Shown here in pieces: positions 15,342 to 23,111 of a stretch of DNA of 47,911 nt. Below the pieces are notes generated by a model. It saw nothing but the letters and a program-made list of their open reading frames with translations, was not told the origin of the DNA and did no database searches. Source of the DNA: Synechocystis salina LEGE 00031 (lineage in GTDB: Bacteria; Cyanobacteriota; Cyanobacteriia; Cyanobacteriales; Microcystaceae); the NCBI RefSeq assembly GCF_015207985.1, contig NZ_JADEVV010000033.1, positions 1 through 47,911 of the forward strand. The letters are read 5' to 3'. The position numbers and the translations under genes were made by a program. Numbering within the stretch: the first letter of the stretch is position 1; every line of letters begins with the position of its first letter.

Positions 15342-17930
15342 ATGAAAAACTCAGATCAACTCCAATGGATAATATCTCTCATTGAGCAAGCTGATTATGG
15401 AAACGCTACTGACTATTTAGAACAAATCTTAGAAGTAAATCCTGGTAATTCAACAACTTTTTGCTGTCTAGTGTTGGCTTACATTTTAATGGGTGAGCCA
15501 GAAGCCGCTGATGCTACCTGGATTAACCAGCTGATCAATGCAGATGAAGAAACTATAAAAAACACTAGCTTGGAATTATGCCAATTACTAGAGCAATGGA
15601 TAGTGAAAACTTTAAATAATCAACAACTAGACCAGGCTAAATCTATGTATTTGGCCTTGAGATCTATTGATGAAGAATACCACAATCCTGCTCTGCAAGA
15701 TTTGTTGATAAACGAAATTATTTTTCTTGGACAAAAGCTTGAATCAATAAATAAATATAAAGAGGCAATTGAAATTTACCTAGAAGTTCTGGATTTAAAT
15801 GGTAAGCAAAATGAAGTTTATTATCAATTGGCCTACAGCTATTATAAGCTTGAAAATTATACCGAGGCTAAAAAATGGGCTTATAGAGCCATTAAATCTG
15901 GTTATCGATTGGGAGATTCTCACTACCTGATGGGCATAATTGCAGAAGGGCTAGAAGACTATGTATTAGCTAATACTAGTTATCAAAATGCTAAAATTTT
16001 TTATTTAAATAACAATCATAATGATGCTAGTAAGTATCATCTTGCTGGCAAATGTGCGGAAAAGCTTGGTAGTAGTTCTTCGGCTAATGAATATTATAAA
16101 AAATCGATTACGCTACAACCAAATACTCTAGCATTTTATTTGTCTTTGGCAGAGCTATACGAAAAGCAACAACAGTATGAACAACAAATTAGCGTTTTTG
16201 GAGATGCCCTCGTTTATTTTCCCCGTCATACTCAAGTGTTTGCCAAGCTGGGTCAAGCTTATTTACATTTGGGGCAAACGAATCTAGCCAATTATTATCT
16301 GGGCTATAGCTACTACTATTCAGATGAACTTGGTAGTTTGAGCCAAGCTTTAGAGCATCTAAAATCTTTTTTTGACAATTATTTTAATCATGAGTTGGTA
16401 GATTTCAACTTTTATCGAGATTTGAGTAAATGTTATTTAGTTTCTAATTACACTAAGGATGCTCTTAATATCTTAAGGTTAGCCTTGGATTTATTTAAAG
16501 ATAAGGAGTTTACTATCAATAGACTAATACAATCAACATTTCCCATTCTCTACTCTAGCTTGCAAGAAATTAATTTCTACCGTCAAAATTTTGCCCTTAA
16601 TCTTGCTGAAACTTGCCAATTAAAACCCATTAGCTCATCAGAAAAGATAGATTTTCTTGAGAGTCTAATCACCGGTTCCAATTTTTACCTTAGCTATCAA
16701 GGACGTAATGACACAATTCTGCAGAAAAAATACGGAAAATGGATACAAGATAACTTAAAAAAAATATTGCCAGAGTGGACAAACCAAAACAGGTTAACTC
16801 AAAAATGTGAAAATTTATTGTCCCGGAAGATTCGTATTGGCTTAATCTCTTTTCGCCTTAGGGGTTTAGGTTTACTTTATCTCGGTTGGGTCCGGTATCT
16901 CAACCATGAGCGATTCCATATAACGGTCTATGATTTTATTAATTCTAGTGAAAAAACAGATGCAGGCTTGGTTGAAGATTTTACTCGTTACAGTGATCAA
17001 TTAGTTACAGTTTCTATTAATTGTCTATCTGGAATGGACATTGCTAATCGCCTAATTAGTGATAATTTAGATATTCTCATTTATACTGAATTAGGATTAG
17101 ATCCAATTCTAAATCTTCTCTGTCATTTACGATTAGCCCCCATTCAATGCACAACTTGGGCCCATCCCATTACCTCCGGTAGTCCTGCCATTGATTACTA
17201 TCTTTCCAGTCAATTAATGGAGCCTCATAATAGCCAAAGACACTATACAGAAAAATTAATTAAATTACCCAATATTGCCTTTCCCTTGCCACCGGTTGAT
17301 TTTATTCCGGATAATAAATCTCGCACTGATTTTGGCTTGGAAAATGATAAAATTATTTATTTATGCTCCCAATCTTTATTTAAATACCTACCTCAGCACG
17401 ATTGGATATTCCCTGAAATCGCCCAAAGAAGTAATAATTTCTGTTTTGTTTTTGTTGATCCTCCCAATGGACCAATGGTAACAAAATTTTTTCAGCAACG
17501 TTTAGAAACTACTTTTGGTTGTCTTAATCTAAAGTATCAAGATTACTGTCACTTTTTGCCCCGATTAAACAATGCTGACTTTATGAATCTTAATTTGGTA
17601 GCTGACATTTTTTTGGATTGTTTAAGTTGGTCGGGAGGATTAACTACTCGCCAGGCTATTGGCTGTAATTTACCGATAGTTACTTGTCCTGGAAAATTTA
17701 TGCGAGCCCGCCATTCTTACGCCATGTTAAAAATGATTGATGTAACAGATACTATCGCTAGTAATGCAGAAGAGTATATTAAGATGGCAGTCAAGCTTGG
17801 TCTGGATGACCAATGGCGAGAGCAGATTCGCAGTAAAATGAAATATAATAAGCAAAAACTATTCAATGACAGAGATTGCATTAGGGGTTTAGAATCATTT
17901 TTTATAGAAGCTGTAGCTAAAATTAAATAA
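15342..17930 (+). CDS. TPR protein with GT41-like (SPINDLY/OGT-type) glycosyltransferase domain, paralogue 1
   Basis: An 862-residue cytoplasmic-type protein with no signal peptide. Residues about 1-330 are TPR repeats (YKEAIEIYLEVLDLNGKQNE, YYQLAYSYYKLENYTEAKKW and others), a middle linker follows, and residues about 490-860 resemble the catalytic half of bacterial O-GlcNAc-transferase/SPINDLY proteins (COG3914, GT41). Motifs: IRIGLISFRLRGLGLLYLGW, QCTTWAHPITSGSPAIDYYL, HYTEKLIKLPNIAFPLPP, IYLCSQSLFKYLP, and a C-terminal sugar-nucleotide region CPGKFMRARHSYAMLKMIDV. Such enzymes use a UDP- or GDP-sugar to glycosylate proteins. The acceptor is unknown; the pilin genes facing it are an attractive but unproven target. 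ATG follows TAGGATTTGA. Confidence 0.83.
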   Translation: MKNSDQLQWIISLIEQADYGNATDYLEQILEVNPGNSTTFCCLVLAYILMGEPEAADATWINQLINADEETIKNTSLELCQLLEQWIVKTLNNQQLDQAKSMYLALRSIDEEYHNPALQDLLINEIIFLGQKLESINKYKEAIEIYLEVLDLNGKQNEVYYQLAYSYYKLENYTEAKKWAYRAIKSGYRLGDSHYLMGIIAEGLEDYVLANTSYQNAKIFYLNNNHNDASKYHLAGKCAEKLGSSSSANEYYKKSITLQPNTLAFYLSLAELYEKQQQYEQQISVFGDALVYFPRHTQVFAKLGQAYLHLGQTNLANYYLGYSYYYSDELGSLSQALEHLKSFFDNYFNHELVDFNFYRDLSKCYLVSNYTKDALNILRLALDLFKDKEFTINRLIQSTFPILYSSLQEINFYRQNFALNLAETCQLKPISSSEKIDFLESLITGSNFYLSYQGRNDTILQKKYGKWIQDNLKKILPEWTNQNRLTQKCENLLSRKIRIGLISFRLRGLGLLYLGWVRYLNHERFHITVYDFINSSEKTDAGLVEDFTRYSDQLVTVSINCLSGMDIANRLISDNLDILIYTELGLDPILNLLCHLRLAPIQCTTWAHPITSGSPAIDYYLSSQLMEPHNSQRHYTEKLIKLPNIAFPLPPVDFIPDNKSRTDFGLENDKIIYLCSQSLFKYLPQHDWIFPEIAQRSNNFCFVFVDPPNGPMVTKFFQQRLETTFGCLNLKYQDYCHFLPRLNNADFMNLNLVADIFLDCLSWSGGLTTRQAIGCNLPIVTCPGKFMRARHSYAMLKMIDVTDTIASNAEEYIKMAVKLGLDDQWREQIRSKMKYNKQKLFNDRDCIRGLESFFIEAVAKIK

Positions 17931-17996
17931 AACTTTTGTTCCTTTTTACTGCTTATTTTTGTCCAGCATTTTTTTGATTTTTAGAGGGTATGATTA

Positions 17997-20459
17997 ATGT
18001 CAGAATATTTGACTCAAGTAGTAGAATTAATCGATAGAGCAAATTTTGATGAAGCATTAAAGATTCTGGAAAACTTAAATTGGAATAAATCTACAAATTC
18101 TTGTGCTTATCAATATTTGGGACTTGTATATGTTTTAATCGGGGAAGTAAGAGCTGCCGAGGAAGTGTTTTTATCTTACCTGTTATCGTTAGAATCTACG
18201 CAAGCAGAATCAGCATTAAAAGATCTGGTTTATTTTCTCCAAACTAATCTTACACAGGAGCTTAAGTTAAACAGATTAGGTAATGCAAAGTTAATTTACG
18301 AAGTAATTGTTGAATTAGATCCTGGTTACGAGAATAGTGGCATGAGGGAAAAACTAGTAGAAGCTATAACTTTCTATGCCTCTTCCTTAAGTTTTAGTAA
18401 AGATTACGCAGATGCTGTGGCGATTTACGAGCAGGCGTTGCAGTTAGATTCAAATCATGGGGACACACTACATTCTCTCGCTCTTACCTATTATCATCTT
18501 AAAAACTATCAAGAGGCAGAAGCTATAATTACTAGAGCAATCACTATAGACGAAACTAGAGTTGATAATTATCTGCTTTTAGCCATAAATTTGGAGCAAC
18601 AGAGGCGTTGGCAAGATACAATCAATGTCTGTTATCAGGCTCTCAACTATGACTCTAAAAACTTAACTATCTATGAAATTCTGGGTAGAAGTTATAGCAA
18701 ACTTAGGCAATGGAATAAATCACTAAATGTTTATCAACAGTCACTGTCACAGTACCCTAAGAATACTTTTTTTCTCCAGAAAATGTCAGATACTTATTCA
18801 GAACTTGGAGATTTAAAAAATCAACTTTTATACCAGGGTTATGCAGACTATTCCAGCGGTAATACTGGCTCCCTCTGGTTAGCATTAAAGAGTTTTCATA
18901 AATATTTACGTCTAACTGATGGTTCTGAGATTAATGATTTTTATTTTTATGGTTGCCTAGCAAATTGTTATGCTATGTGTAATCAGACAAAATCTGCTAT
19001 TGATTGCCTAGATGTAGCATTAAATTTGTTTCCCCATAATCGTCTAGAGATCAAAAGACTGCACCAATCTGTACTGCCAGTTCTTTATTCTGATACACAA
19101 GAGGTTGAGTTGTATCATCAACGCTTTAAGCTTCTTCTTGATGAGTTAATAAAAGAGAAAATTTTGAAAACTCAAACAGGAATAGACGATTTTATTAAGT
19201 CCATTTCAAAAAAAAGCAACTTTTATCTGGCCTATCAGTACAAAAACGATTTAGAAACTTATAGGGTTTACGGAAATTACATAAATGAAAATTTTCAAAA
19301 AATGCGTCCTAGCTCTTGCAAGCCTATTATTCCTAAAGCTCTAAGCAAAAAACGTAAAATTCGTATTGGTCTCATATCTCAACGTTTGGAGGGATTAGGA
19401 AGGCTTTATTTGGGATGGATAAAATACTTAGATAGAAAAAAATACCAAACTTATATTTATAGCGTTTGTGAGCAAAATGAGGATTCTATTGTAGGACTAA
19501 AAGTAGATTTTCAAAAATTCAGTTTTCAGTATAAATCGATTTACTATAGCATGGGCTGGGATGAAGTTTGTCAGGTTATTCTCGATGATCAAATAGATGT
19601 ACTTATCTTTCCTGATTTTGGTATTGATCCTATTCTTAACCTCTTAGCTTATTTGCGTTTGGCCCCAGTTCAATGTACCACTTGGGGTCATCCTGTCACA
19701 TCCGGTAGTCCCACCATTGACTATTTTCTTTCCAGTGATTTGATGGAACCAGAAAATGGAGACAAGCACTATTCAGAAACTCTTGTTCGTTTGCCTAATC
19801 TTGCTTTTTCTTTGCCTCCCGTGGAATTGCCTTCCCTAGATAAAACAAGAAGTGATTGGCAACTGGGAAAAGACAAAGTTATATATCTTTGTTCCCAGTC
19901 TATGTATAAGTATTTACCTCAGCATGACTGGCTTTTTGCCGCCATTGCTGCCGAAAGTGAAATGTTTCAATTTGTGTTTGTTGATCCCATACACGGCGAA
20001 GTGATCAGGAACTGTTTTGCCCAGCGCTTAAACCAAACTTTTACTAAATATGGTTTGGACTATCGGGACTATTGTGTTTTTCTGCCGCGCTTGTCCAATA
20101 GCGATTTTCTCAAGGTTAACCAATTGGCAGATATTTTTCTTGACTGTCTGAGTTGGTCTGGAGGATTAACTACCCATCAAGCTATCAGCTGTAATCTACC
20201 CGTAGTAACCTGTCCTGGGAAGTTTATGCGGGCGCGCCACTCCTATGGCATGCTCAAAATGATTGACGTTACGGAAACCATTGCCCAAAGTCCAGAAGAA
20301 TACATTGAGATTGCTGTTCGACTGGGAGCAGATAGTCATTGGCGACAGCAAATCAGAGATCTTATGGAGAAAAATAAAAACAAATTATTTGATGACCAAG
20401 AATGCATCAAGGGCCTGGAACAATTCCTTTACAATGCAGTTATCAGCCGAGCAGTTTAG
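17997..20459 (+). CDS. TPR protein with GT41-like (SPINDLY/OGT-type) glycosyltransferase domain, paralogue 2
   Basis: An 820-residue paralogue of the preceding gene, with the same architecture: TPR repeats over about residues 1-300 (DYADAVAIYEQALQLDSNHG, YQEAEAIITRAITIDETRV), then a GT41-like domain from about residue 450. Shared motifs are IRIGLISQRLEGLGRLYLGW, QCTTWGHPVTSGSPTIDYFL, HYSETLVRLPNLAFSLPP, YLCSQSMYKYLPQHDW and CPGKFMRARHSYGMLKMIDV. The catalytic halves are strikingly more similar than the TPR halves, as expected if the two duplicates keep one sugar donor but recognise different acceptors. It is 66 bp downstream of paralogue 1, with AGAGGGT as a plausible ribosome site. It ends 20 bp from the convergent end of the pilin-cluster gene. 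Confidence 0.83.
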   Translation: MSEYLTQVVELIDRANFDEALKILENLNWNKSTNSCAYQYLGLVYVLIGEVRAAEEVFLSYLLSLESTQAESALKDLVYFLQTNLTQELKLNRLGNAKLIYEVIVELDPGYENSGMREKLVEAITFYASSLSFSKDYADAVAIYEQALQLDSNHGDTLHSLALTYYHLKNYQEAEAIITRAITIDETRVDNYLLLAINLEQQRRWQDTINVCYQALNYDSKNLTIYEILGRSYSKLRQWNKSLNVYQQSLSQYPKNTFFLQKMSDTYSELGDLKNQLLYQGYADYSSGNTGSLWLALKSFHKYLRLTDGSEINDFYFYGCLANCYAMCNQTKSAIDCLDVALNLFPHNRLEIKRLHQSVLPVLYSDTQEVELYHQRFKLLLDELIKEKILKTQTGIDDFIKSISKKSNFYLAYQYKNDLETYRVYGNYINENFQKMRPSSCKPIIPKALSKKRKIRIGLISQRLEGLGRLYLGWIKYLDRKKYQTYIYSVCEQNEDSIVGLKVDFQKFSFQYKSIYYSMGWDEVCQVILDDQIDVLIFPDFGIDPILNLLAYLRLAPVQCTTWGHPVTSGSPTIDYFLSSDLMEPENGDKHYSETLVRLPNLAFSLPPVELPSLDKTRSDWQLGKDKVIYLCSQSMYKYLPQHDWLFAAIAAESEMFQFVFVDPIHGEVIRNCFAQRLNQTFTKYGLDYRDYCVFLPRLSNSDFLKVNQLADIFLDCLSWSGGLTTHQAISCNLPVVTCPGKFMRARHSYGMLKMIDVTETIAQSPEEYIEIAVRLGADSHWRQQIRDLMEKNKNKLFDDQECIKGLEQFLYNAVISRAV

Positions 20460-20460
20460 A

Positions 20461-20490
20461 GATTTTATAGGTTAAGATTTTATAGGTTAT
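20461..20490. repeat. 15-bp tandem duplication between convergent genes
   Basis: GATTTTATAGGTTAA is repeated at 20461-20475 and 20476-20490 (the last base differs). The second copy contains the minus-strand TAA stop (20480-20482) of the pilin-cluster gene, so the duplication gives an identical downstream copy of that gene's end. It lies exactly between two convergent genes. Confidence 0.8.
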
Positions 20491-21277
20491 CGGGCAGAGT
20501 GACCCTGATATTGCCATTAGGTTCGACCACAACGTTTGCTCCTAAAGCTTTGATTTCTTTAATTACCCGCTCAACAGTTTTTTTGTCTGGCCTATTGGCT
20601 AGTATCCCCACCCAAGCTCCGATTCTCGCCTCCGTACTATCTGGATTGTTAGCTAAAAATTTCAGGGAATCTTTGTTGATATTTATCATTCTCCGACTTT
20701 CATCATCATCATAGGCTTTTGCCCACTCCATCGAATGCCGATAGGACTTCTTGGCGGCATCGACATTACCGGCAAAAAGTAATTCATTGTTGCCCTTAGC
20801 CCGCCAGAGATAATAGGGTGGAATGTTAGTAATAAATCTTTTGGGTATTTTACTCAGTGCCTGTCCTAAAAAACTAGCGCTTGCTTCTGGTTTTCCGCCA
20901 AATAGAGAAGTGGCCACATCAAGTTTCGATAAAGCATCAGTGAAGTGGGGGTCTTTGTCCACCAAGAGTTGATAGTATTGTGGCAAAAGCCCATAACCAG
21001 TATTGTCCCGAGCCGGAACATCTCCAAAATACTGAACAAACCCAAGATATCCCCAATCGGCAATCATATTGCCTAACCCCATGCTGGGGACACGGCGTAA
21101 AAACTCCAAATTAATTTTTTCATCGTTAACCAGTTCTTCGTAGTCCTCCGCGGACAATTCTTGCTCAGACTTATCCATGTTTCTGTTTTGAATCACAACA
21201 ATGCCGACAAAACAACCCAGCATAATTAACCCATTGGTTGTCACAGCAAACAAAGATCTAGCCCAGGAAGAAAACAT
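20480..21277 (-). CDS. Membrane-anchored protein of the pilin cluster, function unknown
   Basis: A 265-residue protein (ATG 21277; the frame also opens at TTG 21292). Residues about 10-32 form one N-terminal transmembrane helix; the rest is soluble and helical, with a conserved-looking stretch MGLGNMIADWGYLGFVQYFGD and a TPR-like region (LLVDKDPHFTDALSKLDVAT, then YLWRAKGNNELLFAGN). I recognise no named domain. It follows pilA2 by 65 bp on the same strand, an order also found in PCC 6803 (pilA1, pilA2, then this gene), so a role in pilus biogenesis is plausible but inferred from position. Its stop lies in a 15-bp tandem duplication. Confidence 0.75.
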   Translation of the reverse strand: MFSSWARSLFAVTTNGLIMLGCFVGIVVIQNRNMDKSEQELSAEDYEELVNDEKINLEFLRRVPSMGLGNMIADWGYLGFVQYFGDVPARDNTGYGLLPQYYQLLVDKDPHFTDALSKLDVATSLFGGKPEASASFLGQALSKIPKRFITNIPPYYLWRAKGNNELLFAGNVDAAKKSYRHSMEWAKAYDDDESRRMININKDSLKFLANNPDSTEARIGAWVGILANRPDKKTVERVIKEIKALGANVVVEPNGNIRVTLPDNL

Positions 21278-21342
21278 CGTCAATCCGAACAATTTGGTCT
21301 ACACCTTATAGATACTAGTCTTTTTTGCCCAATTACTTCAGA

Positions 21343-21822
21343 CTAATCTATCTGAACACCTCCGCTACAAGTGCCACCAATCGCCGACGGCGCCGATACT
21401 GCCCCCCCCGGGGTCGAACCCTGACAAAGAATTAGTTGATAACTGCTTCCATTGAAGTACACTCCTAGGGAATAATTACGTGAAGCATCCAAGCCGGCAT
21501 TTTGGGTTACAGCTTGACTAATACTGTAATTGCCTCCAGCAGGCGTATTAGGAGGAGGAAAGTTAAAATGCGCTCCATTGGCGTCAAGCCCTAAATCGCC
21601 ATAATTGGACGCAAACTGCCGATGTTCAAAAAAATAACCCTGCTGGGAAAACCCTATGGTACTGAGCATTTGTATCGCTTCTGTCTCTTTGGCCTTAGCC
21701 ACTTGTCTGATTAGTACTGGCCACACCATAGCTGTCAGAATGCTAAGAATTAAAAACACCACAACCAGCTCTAGCATAGTGAATCCTGCATTGGGAAGCC
21801 CTTTTTTCGTTGGTTTAAACAT
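21343..21822 (-). CDS. pilA2: Type IV prepilin, PilA2-like
   Basis: A 159-residue class-a prepilin. A 13-residue basic leader ends at Gly13, then Phe14 with the Glu18 (+5) needed for assembly, in NAGFTMLELVVVFLILSILT, the cleavage-methylation site and hydrophobic helix. The C-terminal part has two Cys (LILCQGST and GGTCSGG) likely to form the disulfide loop of pilins, and a Gly/Pro-rich D-region. In PCC 6803 pilA2 lies just downstream of pilA1 but is not essential for motility. It sits 166 bp after pilA1 with a strong hairpin between, so it is probably expressed by read-through at a lower level. Confidence 0.85.
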   Translation of the reverse strand: MFKPTKKGLPNAGFTMLELVVVFLILSILTAMVWPVLIRQVAKAKETEAIQMLSTIGFSQQGYFFEHRQFASNYGDLGLDANGAHFNFPPPNTPAGGNYSISQAVTQNAGLDASRNYSLGVYFNGSSYQLILCQGSTPGGAVSAPSAIGGTCSGGVQID

Positions 21823-21885
21823 AAGCTCACCTAGCCCGGCACTATCAGTACACCATCGTCAGACATTTAACTCCTAAATAAACCG

Positions 21886-21926
21886 AAGGGCGAACACCTA
21901 TATGAAAGTTAACAGGTTCCGCCCTT
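21886..21926 (-). terminator. Hairpin between pilA1 and pilA2
   Basis: Arms AAGGGCG (21886-21892) and CGCCCTT (21920-21926), extended inward by ACACCT/AGGTT pairing with one bulge, enclose about 20 nt. No U tract follows on the minus strand (GGTTTATTT), so it may be an attenuator or a 3'-stabilising stem of the abundant pilA1 message rather than a full terminator. Confidence 0.5.
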
Positions 21927-21988
21927 AAATTAGACATCCAAAGTTGGAAGAAATAGATAAAAAGTTTATTCCTAAGTCAACTGTCAGA

Positions 21989-22417
21989 TTACCAACTAGT
22001 CGATACTGTGAACGCACCGGTACCGGGAGTGTAGGTGACAGTTCCTGACTGGGTGGTGGTGTTGTCTCCGGTGGCATTTTTAGGGTTTGCGGTCGATGTA
22101 GCTACCTCACCAGAAACTCCAGTCCCAAAAGTAAAGTACTTGCCATCTACAACTTTGGTATCGAGGTTTGTGGTATTAGAGGAGAAGGTTGGATTTTCTG
22201 TGCGGTAAACCTGTTGGGCACGGTTCAAAGCACCCACACCATTGCGACCTTCAGAAATACGGGCCTTACCTACTTGGTTCATCAGGTTAGGTAGAGCGAT
22301 AGCGGCAAGCACACCAATGATGATTACCACAACCAACAGTTCAATTAAGGTAAAACCTTCGTTTTCTTTTTTCTCGGTCAGGTGGGAGAGCAGTTTGAAT
22401 TTAAAATTACTAGCCAT
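21989..22417 (-). CDS. pilA1: Type IV major prepilin, PilA1-like
   Basis: A 142-residue prepilin. The leader MASNFKFKLLSHLTEKKENE-G is cut before Phe22, followed by FTLIELLVVVIIIGVLAAIA with Glu26 at +5. The alpha-helix continues as NQVGKARISEGRNGVGALNR. The mature C-terminal half is rich in Thr, Ser and Asn (TTNLDTK, NATGDNTTTQSGTVTYT), lacks any Cys pair, and is shorter than the PilA1 I recall from PCC 6803 (about 168 residues), so the exposed domain has diverged. Thr/Ser richness offers many O-glycosylation sites. It is the major subunit of the thick pili used for twitching, phototaxis and DNA uptake. ATG is preceded by AGGAAGAAGACA. Confidence 0.88.
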   Translation of the reverse strand: MASNFKFKLLSHLTEKKENEGFTLIELLVVVIIIGVLAAIALPNLMNQVGKARISEGRNGVGALNRAQQVYRTENPTFSSNTTNLDTKVVDGKYFTFGTGVSGEVATSTANPKNATGDNTTTQSGTVTYTPGTGAFTVSTSW

Positions 22418-22505
22418 GATTGTCTTCTTCCTTCTGTGGGGGAAATTAAAATAACTGGTCGGAACCCTTCTAGACGTAACCTACCCAAGTCTCATCATTT
22501 GCCTA

Positions 22506-23065
22506 TCATCCCAACTCAAATTTTTTATACCCTTTGGCATAAACATTAAAATTTCCCCGCCATACTTCCACTTGCTTAACCCCCCCCCACTACTGACCGA
22601 ATCCTTCAACCCTGACGCTGTAAAGCCATTTTTATGGGCCATATAAGGCATTCCAGGAATAGAAGTTCCCATTCCATAAAATATCTACAGCGCCTTCACT
22701 GGCCCCGCCGAGGAAATATACAGCGGCTGAGCATCCATATCTCCCTTCACCGCCTATTCTGTCGCCAACTGCATATCCGCCACCACCAACCACGTTAACC
22801 CCCTCGGCCTCGGCACCCGCTTAAATTTCGCCAACGCCAACGGCACCTCATAATCATAAATGTGCTCCAAATTATGGGAAGAGTAGACCGCATCCACCGT
22901 ATTACCAGGCACCGCACTCAAATCCGTAATCGTTCCCAAAATATCCGGCTTCATCTTCGGATCAATATCCAACCGAATCTCCTGCCACTCCCCCGTCCGT
23001 GACTCCGATGGTAACGCATTCGGATTATGGGGGCCACAACCAACATGGAGCACCTTCTTCTTCAT
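22506..23065 (-). pseudogene. Decayed SAM-dependent methyltransferase
   Basis: ATG 23065 opens MKKKVLHVGCGPHNPN, the SAM-binding glycine motif, then EIRLDIDPKMKPDILGTITD and SSHNLEHIYDYEV, typical of small methyltransferases of glycan clusters. An in-frame TAG at 22754-22756 interrupts it after ADMQLATE. The reading then continues as AVKGDMDAQPLYISSAGPV, a second TAG lies at 22685-22687, and text resumes with IFYGMGTS and MAHKNGFTASGL. A run of nine C (plus strand 22580-22588) then shifts the frame into GVKQVEVWRGNFNVYAKGYK and a stop at 22506-22508. Two stops plus a frameshift make this a true pseudogene, whatever the accuracy of the homopolymer. It lies between pilA1 and an intact methyltransferase. 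Confidence 0.8.
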
Positions 23066-23111
23066 CGATTCTGACCACAGATCAACCTCCACTATAAACT
23101 TCAATACTTTT

